Origin: Methyloversatilis universalis EHg5
Lineage (GTDB): Bacteria > Pseudomonadota > Gammaproteobacteria > Burkholderiales > Rhodocyclaceae
Length of the DNA: 64,000 nt
Direction: 5' to 3'
NCBI RefSeq assembly: GCF_000378945.1
Contig: NZ_KB900539.1
Span: 2,373,229 to 2,437,228 of the forward strand
This document shows positions 34,158 through 43,481 of this stretch, piece after piece; the stretch's first letter is position 1; each line of letters opens with the position of its first letter. Both the position numbers and the translations under genes were made by a program. The notes under the pieces were generated by a model. The model did not search any database. It was not told the origin of the DNA and saw nothing but the letters and a program-made list of their open reading frames with translations.

Positions 34158-35320
34158 GCGTCGGCTCCGGCCTTCACCGTGGCATAGCCCCAGTCCAGCC
34201 AGAGGGTCAGCGCAACGACGTCCTCGGTATTGACGGTGGCGCCGCACCAGATGCGCAGGCCCGGCGGCGCGTCGCGGTAGGCGGAAATGTCGAACGCGGC
34301 GTTCTCGCGTTCGAGCAGCGCGCACAGGCGCTGCACGATGGCCCAGCGCGCGTCCAGCGGCTGCGCCTCGAACCACGGGTCGGTGATCTTCAGACAGACC
34401 GAGGTGGGCGAACGCACGTCCGCGCGGTCGGCCAGAAAGTCCACCCAGCCGGTCTTCGCCACCCAGCTTTCGAGGGCGGCAAAGCTGGCCTGGCTGCGCG
34501 CGATCAGCGCCGGCAGGCCGCCGATGTCCTGCGCCCAGCGCAGCACGTCGATCTGGTCCTCGACGCAGAGCATCGACGGCGTGTTGATGGTGTTGCCCTC
34601 GAACAGGTCTTCGGTGAGCTTGCCCTTGTTCATCAGGCGGAACACCTTGGGGATGGGCCAGGCCGGCGTGTGGCGGTACAGCCGCTCGACCGCACGCGGG
34701 CTCAGCACGATCATGCCGTGCGCCGCCTCGCCGCCCAGCACCTTCTGCCAGGACCAGGTGGTCACGTCCAGCTTGTGCCAGGGCAAATCCATCGCGAACG
34801 CGGCCGAGGTGGCGTCGCAGATCGACAGGCCGGCGCGGTCGTCGGCAATCCAGTCGCCATCCGGCACGCGCGCGCCGCCCGAGGTGCCGTTCCAGGTGAA
34901 CACCACGTCGCGGTCCCAGCTCACGGCCGACAGGTCCGGCAGGCTGCCGTAGGGCGCAACCACCAGCCGCGCGTTCGCCAGCTTGAGCACCGGGCCGACG
35001 TCGGTCACCCAGTTGGCACCGAAGGCTTCCCAGGCCAGGCAATCGACCTCGCGCTCGCCGAGCAGGGTCCACAGCGCCATTTCGACTGCGCCGGTATCCG
35101 AACCGGGCACGATGGCGATACGGTAGTCGTCCGGAATGCCCAGCACCTCACGGCTGCGGACGATCACCTCCTTCAGCTTGGCCAGGCCTTCCTTCGCACG
35201 GTGGGAACGGCCGATGAAGGCGTCTTTCAGCACGTCCAATGTCCAGCCCGGGCGCTTCACGCAGGGGCCGGAAGAGAAATACGGGCGGGCCGGACGGATT
35301 TCAGGCTTGGCGACGGTCAT
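34154..35320 (-). CDS. serC: Phosphoserine aminotransferase
   Basis: This 388-aa PLP enzyme converts 3-phosphohydroxypyruvate and glutamate to phosphoserine. Visible segments are RPYFSSGPCVKRPGWTL, FTWNGTSGGARVPDG, the PLP-lysine region TTWSWQKVLGGEAAHGMIVL and NTINTPSMLCVEDQ. The sequence belongs to the SerC subgroup with RSHRAKEGLAKLKEV instead of the E. coli-type start. The ATG at 35320 is followed downstream by serB. The 167-bp gap to the upstream C1 gene may hold its promoter; I saw no clear box. Confidence 0.93.
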   Translation of the reverse strand: MTVAKPEIRPARPYFSSGPCVKRPGWTLDVLKDAFIGRSHRAKEGLAKLKEVIVRSREVLGIPDDYRIAIVPGSDTGAVEMALWTLLGEREVDCLAWEAFGANWVTDVGPVLKLANARLVVAPYGSLPDLSAVSWDRDVVFTWNGTSGGARVPDGDWIADDRAGLSICDATSAAFAMDLPWHKLDVTTWSWQKVLGGEAAHGMIVLSPRAVERLYRHTPAWPIPKVFRLMNKGKLTEDLFEGNTINTPSMLCVEDQIDVLRWAQDIGGLPALIARSQASFAALESWVAKTGWVDFLADRADVRSPTSVCLKITDPWFEAQPLDARWAIVQRLCALLERENAAFDISAYRDAPPGLRIWCGATVNTEDVVALTLWLDWGYATVKAGADA

Positions 35321-35487
35321 GGCGCTTTCGGGTCGGGCAGGGAAAGCGGCCGAGTATAGCCGCGGCGGCATTGCAGCGCAGCACGGCGGCGGCATCTGTG
35401 CCGCCCGGTCCGGCCCATCAGTGACCGGAACGACGGCCCGGGCAGGATCATGCGTAACACCGCCCTGGCCAGCAGTGAGTCAAGGCT

Positions 35488-36513
35488 TCAGTTCGTTGCG
35501 GCCAGCGGAAGGTTGAGCAGCAGATTCTGCGGCTTCATCTGCACCAGCCCGGCGTCGTCCATGGCCAGGGCCATCCACACCGGCCGTGCTTCGCCATCGC
35601 GGCGCAGTTCGGCGCGCAGATCCAGCGGATCGACGAAATCGAGACGGAACAGCGCAACGATGCGTGCGGTCCGGTCCGGCGCCAGTTCGCCACCCTCGTA
35701 CAGGGTATTGAGCAGGTCCATCGCCTCGCGGTCCAGCCCGATATGCCAGGCCCAGCGCTCGTCCTGAATGTCTTTCTGCGGCGCAATGCGTACCGCACAG
35801 CCGTAGAAGTGGGCGATGAAGCGTTCCATCACGCGGCACAGCGCATCGAGGCCGGGCTGGCCGACATTGAGCGGCAGCACGGCGCGGCGCCCCACACGTT
35901 CGTACAGTTCGGCCGCGTTGGCCGGGTCGAGCACGTCGAGGTCGGCCCGGCGCGGCGCGCCCCCCGCCTGCAGGATGAGGCGACCGATGTTGCCGAAGCC
36001 ACCAGTTTCAGCGTAGTCGCCCAGCAGCTCTGCGTCCGCCATCAGCACCCGGCCACCTTGTGGCGTGGCACGCTGGCTGCGGAAGAACAGCTCTGCGGCA
36101 CGCCACATCAGCGGGTCGTCGCAGTCGTGCAGCAGGCCGTGCAGGATGAGCTCGGTCAGCTGCGGCACGAACACCGGCGCGATGCCTGACAGCCCGTCCA
36201 GGAACAGTTCCAGCCAGGCGGATTCGATGTCCGGCTGGGCCAGCACACGGTTGCGGAAAGCGACGAAGGCGAACCAGTTGTCGCGCGCATCCGGATCGCG
36301 GATGGCCGCGATCTCGCCGTGTTCGACCACCCGCGCCGGCGAGTGATCGAGCGCGGCCACCAGCGCGCGCTCGGCCGGGCAGCTGTCATCGACCAGCGCC
36401 AGTTCGGGCCGCGCCAGCCAGGCGCGCAGCAGTTCATCGGTGACCAGCAGCCGCCCCGCCGCGGTGCGGCGCACCAGCGCATAGGACGACTGCGGCCACC
36501 AGCGGTATGTCAT
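35488..36513 (-). CDS. Unknown protein at the end of the fhc operon (probably DUF6352)
   Basis: This 341-aa cytoplasmic protein is found, as far as I recall, only beside bacterial formyltransferase/hydrolase (fhc) genes; the DUF6352 name is from memory. It is mostly helical with no membrane span. Distinctive stretches are MTYRWWPQSSYALVRRTAAG, RRAVLPLNVGQPGLDALCRV and HFYGCAVRIAPQKDIQDERW. The ATG overlaps the fhcC stop, so it is translationally coupled to the complex. A role in Fhc assembly or cofactor (methanofuran) handling is inferred from position only. Confidence 0.8.
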   Translation of the reverse strand: MTYRWWPQSSYALVRRTAAGRLLVTDELLRAWLARPELALVDDSCPAERALVAALDHSPARVVEHGEIAAIRDPDARDNWFAFVAFRNRVLAQPDIESAWLELFLDGLSGIAPVFVPQLTELILHGLLHDCDDPLMWRAAELFFRSQRATPQGGRVLMADAELLGDYAETGGFGNIGRLILQAGGAPRRADLDVLDPANAAELYERVGRRAVLPLNVGQPGLDALCRVMERFIAHFYGCAVRIAPQKDIQDERWAWHIGLDREAMDLLNTLYEGGELAPDRTARIVALFRLDFVDPLDLRAELRRDGEARPVWMALAMDDAGLVQMKPQNLLLNLPLAATN

Positions 36514-37328
36514 CCGCCGCGCACGAGCAGTTCGCCGCGTCCGGTCACGCCCATGTCGCCCATGTAGCGACGGACGGTGCAGGCGCTGGCGTCGAGCGCG
36601 CCGAACGGACCGGGCAGGCCCTTCCAGCTCGCATACAGCAGGCTCAGGAAACCCAGGCGATGGCTGCCGCAATCGACGATGCCCGGCAGCATCTGCGCCG
36701 GCAGCGCGTTCAGGATGAGGGTGCCGCGCTTCATCAGATAGCCCGGATAGGCGCCCACCTTGCCGGCCACCGCGATGGTGCCGGCAATCATGCGGGCACC
36801 GCAGTAGTCGCCGGCATTGCCGCTGACCAGGATCTGACCGCGGCGCATGCGGTCGCCCAGACGCTCGCCTGCATTGCCGCCGACCAGCAGCAGACCGCCA
36901 GCCATGCCTTTCATTTCGCCCGGAATCGCGGCGCCGGCGAAATCGGCCACGTCGCCGGTCACCTCGATGCGGCCGCGCTTCATGCCGGTGCCGCAGAAGG
37001 CGCCGGCACTGCCTTTGACCACGATGTCGCCGCCGAGCAGGCCCTGGCCGACATAGGCGCCGGCATCCCCCTCGATCGTCACCCGGCCGGACTTCATGCC
37101 GGCACCGATGCGCTCGAGCTTCGAACAGTCGCCACGGAACACCACATCGCTGCTGTCGTCGCCCGACAGCTCGAACAGGTCGTCCACCCGCACCGTGCGC
37201 TTGCCGACCGACAGCGTCAGCGCCGCGATGTCGGCCAGCGACAGACCGGCGAGCGCGGTCGGATTCAGGCTGCCCACGTCCACGCGCTGGGCCGGTGCAT
37301 TGCGCAGTGCAAGAACCAGAGCACTCAT
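36510..37328 (-). CDS. fhcC: Formyltransferase/hydrolase complex subunit C
   Basis: This 272-aa subunit is homologous to archaeal formylmethanofuran dehydrogenase subunit C (FwdC/FmdC). It is built of repeated parallel beta-helix turns with Gly-rich motifs such as GDAGAYVGQGLLGGDIVVKG and MAGGLLLVGGNAGERLGDRM, resembling the glutamate synthase alpha C-terminal domain. It scaffolds the Fhc complex that turns formyl-H4MPT into formate. ATGA overlaps join it to fhcD upstream and the unknown gene downstream. Confidence 0.95.
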   Translation of the reverse strand: MSALVLALRNAPAQRVDVGSLNPTALAGLSLADIAALTLSVGKRTVRVDDLFELSGDDSSDVVFRGDCSKLERIGAGMKSGRVTIEGDAGAYVGQGLLGGDIVVKGSAGAFCGTGMKRGRIEVTGDVADFAGAAIPGEMKGMAGGLLLVGGNAGERLGDRMRRGQILVSGNAGDYCGARMIAGTIAVAGKVGAYPGYLMKRGTLILNALPAQMLPGIVDCGSHRLGFLSLLYASWKGLPGPFGALDASACTVRRYMGDMGVTGRGELLVRGG

Positions 37329-38221
37329 TTCAGAATCTCCCGCAGGTGGTACTGGAACTGGCCGAGCTTGCCGCCATAGTTGCCGGCGGACAGGCGGCGG
37401 ATGCCGCCGGCCGCGCCGATCTTGCACACCTCGCGCATGCCCACTTCCATCGCCTTCTTGACCGATGCGTCGGTCAGACCGTCGATCACGATTTCCAGCA
37501 CCGCGCCGATGCGCTCGTCCAGTTCCGATTTCGTCGCGCCGCGCAGCGTCGGGCAGAAAGCATCGTTGGTCGAGGCGGACAGCGCCTTGTACTTGGAACC
37601 CACCTTGGAACCGGAGCGCACCACGCCGCCCGGAAAGGGCATGACGACGTCGGTCAGCTTGCGCATTTCACGGATGGCCGCCTCGCAGGCTTCCAGCGCC
37701 TGTACCTGAGTGTCGGCCAGCACCAGGAAGTTGCCGCCGCCCACCGACTTCACCATGCGCGCGGTGTCCTGCACCAGGAATTCACCGTCCATGACCGGCA
37801 CCCGCCAGTAGCGCTTGCCGGCGATCTGCTTCGAGGTCTGGAAGCCGTCGCCGAAGAAGCGCAGCGTCTTGCCCAGCGGCACCGGGTCACCTTCTTCCAG
37901 GCCGGCGAAGATGGCGCTGGTCGGGCTGGTGAGCACGCACTGGCCCACCCGCCGCTCGATCTGCTTGATCAGTTCCTTGCTCGATACCGCGAACAGCAGC
38001 ACCGACACGCCCGGACGACCGTCCGGCGTTTCGGCCGGCGACAGCAGGCGCTCGATGCCCGCCTCGGCGCCGCAGGCGATGACCGAGGTCGCGAAACCGG
38101 TCATCGCATTGGCCGAATTGAGCGCCCAGGTTTCGTTGTAGGCGGTGATGATGAGGCGTATGCCCCGCATGCCGAACGCTTCGGCGAAGGTATCGTCGAT
38201 CGATACACCGTTGATGATCAT
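37325..38221 (-). CDS. fhcD: Formylmethanofuran:H4MPT formyltransferase, complex subunit D
   Basis: This 298-aa Ftr homologue transfers the formyl group from formyl-H4MPT to methanofuran. Typical segments are INGVSIDDTFAEAFGMRGIR, ITAYNETWALNSANAMTGFA, SVGGGNFLVLADTQ and MPFPGGVVRSGSKVGSKYKA. The length equals the archaeal Ftr. It starts 4 bp after fhcA and overlaps fhcC. It works inside the FhcABCD complex in the cytoplasm. Confidence 0.97.
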   Translation of the reverse strand: MIINGVSIDDTFAEAFGMRGIRLIITAYNETWALNSANAMTGFATSVIACGAEAGIERLLSPAETPDGRPGVSVLLFAVSSKELIKQIERRVGQCVLTSPTSAIFAGLEEGDPVPLGKTLRFFGDGFQTSKQIAGKRYWRVPVMDGEFLVQDTARMVKSVGGGNFLVLADTQVQALEACEAAIREMRKLTDVVMPFPGGVVRSGSKVGSKYKALSASTNDAFCPTLRGATKSELDERIGAVLEIVIDGLTDASVKKAMEVGMREVCKIGAAGGIRRLSAGNYGGKLGQFQYHLREILK

Positions 38222-38225
38222 GGGC

Positions 38226-39896
38226 TCAGCTCCGCTTGCCGCAGGCGTGGGGAATCAGCTTCGAACCGCCACCGCATTCGCACAGTTCGTCGTCGCTGAT
38301 CTTGAAGTTGTTCATGCGCACCGAATGGAAACGGCGGAAGTAGGGTTCGATCTTCTTCTCGATGCCGCGATCGAACTCCGGCTTCACCACGTGGGTGTTG
38401 CCGCGCACCACCTTCACCACCTTGCCGTCGCGCACCACCAGTTCGCCGTCCTTGAACACCAGGTCCGGCTTCTCGAACATGCGCTCGCGGTCGGCGTTCT
38501 CGGTGTAGACCACGATGTCTGCGGCCGCCCCGGGCGCCAGATGGCCGCGGTCGGTCAGGCCCAGGATGCGGGCCGGCGCGGCGCGGGTCATGATGGCGAT
38601 CTCGTACAGCGAGTACTCGCGCTCCAGCGCGGCCAGATTGCTCATCGCCTTCGCGTCCGGATTGATGGTGTCCAGCATCGCGTTGCGGAAGCTGCGGTCG
38701 GTCAGCAGCTTGATCAGGTGCGGATAGGTCGTGAACGGCGCGCCGTTCGGGTGATCGGTGGTCAGGAAGATGCGCCACGGATCATCGACCATCAGGAAGA
38801 TTTCCAGGCCGATCGCCCACTGCAGCGCATTGACGAAATTCTGGTCCTTGTACTTGAAGGGCACCACGCCGCAGCCGGCTTCCATTTCGATGTCCATCAC
38901 CGCCGACTTCTTCGGCGACGCGAACGCGGCGTTGCGGTACTGCGACATATTGTCGCCGGAGGCGGTCACGGTCTGGCCGAACAGCACCTGGCCGACGTCG
39001 GCACTGACGTTCTTGTGCCGGTTGATCGCCTCGGCGATGCGGGCAGCACCCGACGAGAACTTGCGGTCACCCTCGGTTCCGTAACTGTGGAACTGGATGT
39101 GGGTCATGTGGATGGGCCGGCCTTCCGCCGCTTCCATCGTCGCCAGCGTAGTGTCCACGTTGCCGGCCACGCCCAGATTGCTCGCATGCACGTGCAGCGG
39201 ATGCGGCACGCCCAGCTCATGCACCGCGCGGGTGAGCGTCTGGATGATGCGGCGCGGCGTCACGCCGTAGTAGGCGTTCTGTTCGTCCAGATCGAGCTTG
39301 CGCTGGTTGAACTTGAAGGCCGAAATGCCGCCCGGGTTCACCACCTTGATGCCCAGGGTCTGCGTCGAGTGCAGGATCCAGGCGACGTAATCGTTGATGC
39401 TCTTCTGGTCTTCGTTGGCCACCAGCATGCGCAGCAGGAAATCGTCGCTGCCCAGCATGGCGTAGCCGCCGGTATCGATGATGGGCGTATCGCCCATTTC
39501 CATGTGCGCCTGACGGGCGTTCATCGGAATGATGGCCGGCTCGAAGCAGGAGGTGTAGCCCATTTCGGCATAGCGGTAGCCGGCAGCCAGCGTGCCCGGG
39601 GCGCAGTAGCCACAGCTCGAACGGGTGATTTCGGTGCGCGCCACCGGGTCGCCGCGATGGTCTTCCGGCAGCATTTCGCGGGCGATGTTCACCTTGCCGC
39701 CGCCGATGTGGGTGTGCATGTCGATCGCGCCCGACATGACCACCCGGCCCGACACGTTGTACTCGGCGCTCACCTTGTCGCCGTCGGCCAGCGCGGCGAC
39801 GATGCGGCCATCCTTCACGTAGATGTCGCGCACCTGGTCGTTGATGCCGTTCGCCGGGTCGATCACCCGGCCTCCTGTCAGCTTGATGACGCTCAC
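38226..39896 (-). CDS. fhcA: Formyltransferase/hydrolase complex subunit A
   Basis: This 556-aa amidohydrolase-fold subunit is homologous to FwdA/FmdA. It hydrolyses formyl-methanofuran to formate. The metal site is shown by MSGAIDMHTHIGGGK near the N-terminus, LHVHASNLGV, HMTHIQFHSYG and TTDHPNGAPF. A Cys-rich C-terminal end (ELCECGGGSKLIPHACGKRS) is typical of bacterial FhcA. The ATG overlaps the fhcB stop. Confidence 0.97.
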   Translation of the reverse strand: MSVIKLTGGRVIDPANGINDQVRDIYVKDGRIVAALADGDKVSAEYNVSGRVVMSGAIDMHTHIGGGKVNIAREMLPEDHRGDPVARTEITRSSCGYCAPGTLAAGYRYAEMGYTSCFEPAIIPMNARQAHMEMGDTPIIDTGGYAMLGSDDFLLRMLVANEDQKSINDYVAWILHSTQTLGIKVVNPGGISAFKFNQRKLDLDEQNAYYGVTPRRIIQTLTRAVHELGVPHPLHVHASNLGVAGNVDTTLATMEAAEGRPIHMTHIQFHSYGTEGDRKFSSGAARIAEAINRHKNVSADVGQVLFGQTVTASGDNMSQYRNAAFASPKKSAVMDIEMEAGCGVVPFKYKDQNFVNALQWAIGLEIFLMVDDPWRIFLTTDHPNGAPFTTYPHLIKLLTDRSFRNAMLDTINPDAKAMSNLAALEREYSLYEIAIMTRAAPARILGLTDRGHLAPGAAADIVVYTENADRERMFEKPDLVFKDGELVVRDGKVVKVVRGNTHVVKPEFDRGIEKKIEPYFRRFHSVRMNNFKISDDELCECGGGSKLIPHACGKRS

Positions 39897-41185
39897 GCGC
39901 TCACCTCCTTCAGTTGTGCGGTGATGGCGGCCGCCACCTTCGCAGCGGACGGCAGGCGGGTCGCGCGCAGCGCGCGCAGCGGCAATGCCGCACCCTTGTC
40001 GCCGCGGAAGAAGTGCCCGACGTGATGCACGCCCGGCGTCGACACCGGGATGAACACCTCAGGCTCGTGCTCCAGCTTCAGCGTGGGCGGCGCGATCACC
40101 ACCTTCGCCTCCGGCGGCGGCGGCGTCTTGTCGTTCAGCGCGCTGATCCACACCACGGTATCGGTTTCGCCCTGCTCGACCAGACGGGCGGTGCCGTTGT
40201 GTACCGGGTCGTACAGCGGAATGCCGCTGGCAAAGCTGGTGCGCATCGGGTAGCCGGTCTGCCAGGCATGCACCATGGAGGCGTTCAGTTCGCCGTCGGC
40301 ACCACCCAGACCCAGGCCGTTCGAGCGGGTGCTCACGTTCAGCGTGCGTACCGCGCTCATGATGGCGTTGATGTTCAGATCCACCTGGGACGGCTCGAAA
40401 TCGCCCGCAATCCACACCAGTACCGAATACTTCGCCGCGCGCAGCGCATCCGCCAGCGCCTGCCAGCGAGCAAGCTCGATGCCCAGCGGCGCGGCCTCGC
40501 TCACCGGCTGCTTCGCGAGCAGCGCGTTCAGCGTGGACAGCGCTTCCGGCATGCGGGCGCGGTCGAAGTCGAACACCTCGGGCGCGCGACCGTCCGGCGA
40601 CTGCCCGGCGGCGGTGTTCAGCCCGCCACCCAGATAGACGATGCGGCGCGCTGCCGGCGCAGGCTCGAACATCGCCTCGTCGTTCCACACATAACGCTCG
40701 AAGAAGCGCGAGGCCTTGCTCACGACATCGGTGCCCACCAGCACGATCAGGTCGGCGCGGTTCTTCACCTCGGCCAGCGTGGTGGTCACATAGCCCACAT
40801 CCTGCACCACCCGGGTCGAACGCCAGCCGATCTCGGAATACAGATGGTCGACCACGCCGCCCGCGGCGTCGGCCAGTTCCATCACTTCACGCATACCGCT
40901 CACGTCCAGCGCCATGCCGGCAAACACCGGCTGCGCCGACGCCTTCACGCGGCGGGCCACCTCTGCGCAGGCCACTTCGAGGCTGGCCGGCTGGCCGCCA
41001 ACGCGCGCGCTGGCGCCGTCGTGCGACACGCCCAGACGCGCGAAGCCGGCCTGCGCCTTCGCACAGCCACCGCCCACCACCGCGAGCGCTTCGCCGGCGG
41101 TGTCTACGCTCAGATCGTCACAGGCCAGTCCGCAGAAGGGACAGGCCACCTCGGTGACGACGGTCGAACTCGCTTCATTCGTCAT
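39893..41185 (-). CDS. fhcB: Formyltransferase/hydrolase complex subunit B
   Basis: This 430-aa FwdB/FmdB homologue is the first gene of fhcB-A-D-C. The N-terminal CPFCGLACDDL resembles the molybdopterin oxidoreductase start, and SEIGWRSTRVVQDVGY and LGGADGELNASMVHAWQTGY fit the family. Known bacterial FhcB proteins have lost the tungsto/molybdopterin redox function, so the complex works as a hydrolase rather than a dehydrogenase. It is divergent from mptG across 259 bp. Confidence 0.95.
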   Translation of the reverse strand: MTNEASSTVVTEVACPFCGLACDDLSVDTAGEALAVVGGGCAKAQAGFARLGVSHDGASARVGGQPASLEVACAEVARRVKASAQPVFAGMALDVSGMREVMELADAAGGVVDHLYSEIGWRSTRVVQDVGYVTTTLAEVKNRADLIVLVGTDVVSKASRFFERYVWNDEAMFEPAPAARRIVYLGGGLNTAAGQSPDGRAPEVFDFDRARMPEALSTLNALLAKQPVSEAAPLGIELARWQALADALRAAKYSVLVWIAGDFEPSQVDLNINAIMSAVRTLNVSTRSNGLGLGGADGELNASMVHAWQTGYPMRTSFASGIPLYDPVHNGTARLVEQGETDTVVWISALNDKTPPPPEAKVVIAPPTLKLEHEPEVFIPVSTPGVHHVGHFFRGDKGAALPLRALRATRLPSAAKVAAAITAQLKEVSA

Positions 41186-41399
41186 GAGTCATCCGTTTCA
41201 TCAGGTTAAATCGAACCCGCAGTCTGTAACGATACAACAAGCCCGAAACCCAGGTAGGACGCGCCTGAGCGCGCCGCACCGCAGCATCCGGAGCGCACGA
41301 TCCATCCTGGTCAACCTGTTTCACATGCGTAGCAGCGCGATCCATAAACGACCGGCGCCGGCGGCCGCTGCAGCCGCCGACACGGCAGCCGCACGGCGC

Positions 41400-41430
41400 T
41401 TGCCTGACCGGCGCCCGAATTTGGGATAAT
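41400..41430 (+). promoter_or_regulatory. Possible promoter for the mptG-mtdB cluster
   Basis: TTGCCT (41400-41405) and GATAAT (41425-41430) are spaced by 19 bp, which is long, and lie 14 bp before the mptG ATG. The rest of the 259-bp divergent gap (41186-41444) holds no gene I can support. Confidence 0.4.
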
Positions 41431-41444
41431 CCGCCCCTCTTCAC

Positions 41445-42434
41445 ATGACCCACCACCGGATGAACGCACCGCACGCGACCGCCACCGCCCTGCAAGTCCG
41501 GGCCCCCGCGCGCCTGCACATGGGTTTCGTGGATCTCGACGGCAGCCTGGGCCGCCGTTTCGGCAGTGTGGGGCTGACGCTTAACGGGCTGTTCACGACG
41601 ATCCGGGTCGGCCCGTCGGACAGCCTTGAAGTCAGCGGACCGGACGCCGAACGCGCCCGCCGTTACGCCACTGCGGTCAGCGAACGCTTCCAGCTGCCGC
41701 CGGCACGCATCGACATTACCGGTGCCATTCCTTCGCATTCCGGCCTGGGCTCCGGCACGCAACTTGCTCTTGCGGTGGGCGTGGCGCTGGCCCGTTTCCA
41801 TGGCGTGACAGTCCGCTCCCGGGATGTGGCTCACCTGCTCGATCGCGGCGCACGTGGGAGCATCGGTATCGGCAGCTTTGACGGCGGCGGCTTCATCGTC
41901 GATGGTGGTCGGGGAGCGCTGGATGCGCCGCCGCCCATCGTGTCGCAGATGCCGTTTCCGGACGACTGGCGCCTGGTGCTGATTTTCGACCATGCGACAC
42001 ACGGCCTGCACGGCGCGGCGGAAAAGGAGGCCTTCCGGGTGCTGCCGCCCTACCGGCCCGGTCTGGCCGACCGGCTGAGCCGACTGGTGCTGATGCGGGC
42101 ACTGCCGGCACTGGCCGAGCGCGACATCGAACTGTTCGGTGCCGCGATCAACGAACTGCAGCACTGCGTGGGCGACTATTTCGCGCCGGCGCAGGGCGGC
42201 CGCTACACCAGCCGCCTGGTAAGCGAAGTCGCAGAATTCATGGCCGCGCAGGGTGCCGCCTGCATCGGTCAGAGCTCATGGGGACCGACCGGTTTCGCGC
42301 TGGCCGCCTCGGAGCAGGAAGCACAGGCCCTCGTGGCTTCGGTACGCGCCCGGTACGGGCAGGCCGAAGGGCTGGAACTGATGGTGTGTGCTGCGCGCAA
42401 TGAAGGCGCGCAGTGGAGCGAACTGCCGGGCTGA
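41445..42434 (+). CDS. mptG: Beta-ribofuranosylaminobenzene 5'-phosphate synthase
   Basis: This 329-aa GHMP-kinase-fold enzyme joins p-aminobenzoate and PRPP, the committed step of H4MPT synthesis (orf4 of Methylobacterium). The signature ITGAIPSHSGLGSGTQLALA matches the P-S-H-x-G-L-G-S-G region. RAPARLHMGFVDLDGSLGRR and GQSSWGPTGFAL are also typical. The second ATG at 41460 is an alternative start that better fits a short leader. It is followed after 113 bp by mtdB. Confidence 0.93.
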   Translation: MTHHRMNAPHATATALQVRAPARLHMGFVDLDGSLGRRFGSVGLTLNGLFTTIRVGPSDSLEVSGPDAERARRYATAVSERFQLPPARIDITGAIPSHSGLGSGTQLALAVGVALARFHGVTVRSRDVAHLLDRGARGSIGIGSFDGGGFIVDGGRGALDAPPPIVSQMPFPDDWRLVLIFDHATHGLHGAAEKEAFRVLPPYRPGLADRLSRLVLMRALPALAERDIELFGAAINELQHCVGDYFAPAQGGRYTSRLVSEVAEFMAAQGAACIGQSSWGPTGFALAASEQEAQALVASVRARYGQAEGLELMVCAARNEGAQWSELPG

Positions 42435-42547
42435 AGCCTCAGGTGCAGGCCGGGAACAAGGAACGGACGCGCGTGCGCATCCGGTGAGGCGTCGAGAAAA
42501 GACGTAACAGAGAAGCCAGCCTTCGGGCGGAAAGAGCGAGAGAGACC

Positions 42548-43450
42548 ATGGAAAACCCGTACATCCTGCACATGTTCAGCCCCACCAACAACATCAGTCC
42601 CTTCGATGTGAACATGGCGTGCGACGCCGGTTTTCAGGTGCTGATGCCCTACTCCGGTGTCGGTCTGGACCAGATCTACGGCCTGACCCAGGACGCCATC
42701 TTTTCGCGCGGCCCCAATGGCGTGAAGCGCACCGGCATCTTCATCGGCGGCCGTGACATCGGCATGGCCGCGGACATGCTGGACGCCTGCCGCGGCGCCA
42801 TGGTGCCGCCGTTCGAGGTGTCGGTGTTCGCCGACCCGTCCGGCGCCTTCACCACCGCCGCTGCGCTGGTCGCCTGCGTCGAGCGCCAGCTGCGCAAGGC
42901 CCATAACACCGAACTCGAAGGCAAGACCGTGCTGGTGCTGGGCGGTACCGGCCCGGTCGGCACCGCCGCCGCAGTGCTGGCCTCCAGCGCCGGTGCCAAG
43001 GTGCTTGTCGGCAGCCACTCCAGCGCGATGCGTGCCCGCGTCGCCTCTGAAGTGGTGAATGCCCGCTACGGCTCGTCGGTCGAGCCGGTCGAAGCCGGTT
43101 CCAACGAACAGAAGGAAGGCCTGATGCCCCAGGCCAACGTCATCCTCTGCACCGCCAAGGCCGGCATCCAGGTGCTGAACAAGATCCAGCTGCAGAACGC
43201 AAAGTCGCTGCTGGTCGCTGCCGACGTGAATGCGGTGCCGCCGGCCGGCATCGAAGGCCTGGGCGTGATGGACGACGGCAAGCCGCTGGAATCCGGTTCC
43301 GGCAAGGCAGTGGGCATCGGTGCGCTGGCCATCGGCAACGTGAAGTACCTGTGCCAGCGCGGCCTGTTCCAGCGCATGATCAACACCGACAAGCCGGTCT
43401 ACCTCGACTTCCGCGACGCCTTCGCAACCGCCCGCCAGCTGGTTGCCTGA
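42548..43450 (+). CDS. mtdB: NAD(P)-dependent methylene-H4MPT dehydrogenase
   Basis: This 300-aa enzyme oxidises methylene-H4MPT to methenyl-H4MPT. The N-terminal substrate domain (NPYILHMFSPTNNISPFDVN, PYSGVGLDQIYGL) precedes a Rossmann domain with VLVLGGTGPVGTAAAV. MtdB rather than MtdA is indicated by the mtdB-mch-fae context and by the length. A good RBS (AGAGAG) lies before the ATG. The gene precedes an ATP-grasp gene by 31 bp. Confidence 0.94.
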   Translation: MENPYILHMFSPTNNISPFDVNMACDAGFQVLMPYSGVGLDQIYGLTQDAIFSRGPNGVKRTGIFIGGRDIGMAADMLDACRGAMVPPFEVSVFADPSGAFTTAAALVACVERQLRKAHNTELEGKTVLVLGGTGPVGTAAAVLASSAGAKVLVGSHSSAMRARVASEVVNARYGSSVEPVEAGSNEQKEGLMPQANVILCTAKAGIQVLNKIQLQNAKSLLVAADVNAVPPAGIEGLGVMDDGKPLESGSGKAVGIGALAIGNVKYLCQRGLFQRMINTDKPVYLDFRDAFATARQLVA

Positions 43451-43481
43451 GTCCGGATCAACCCGCGCGGAGCGGCGGCCG

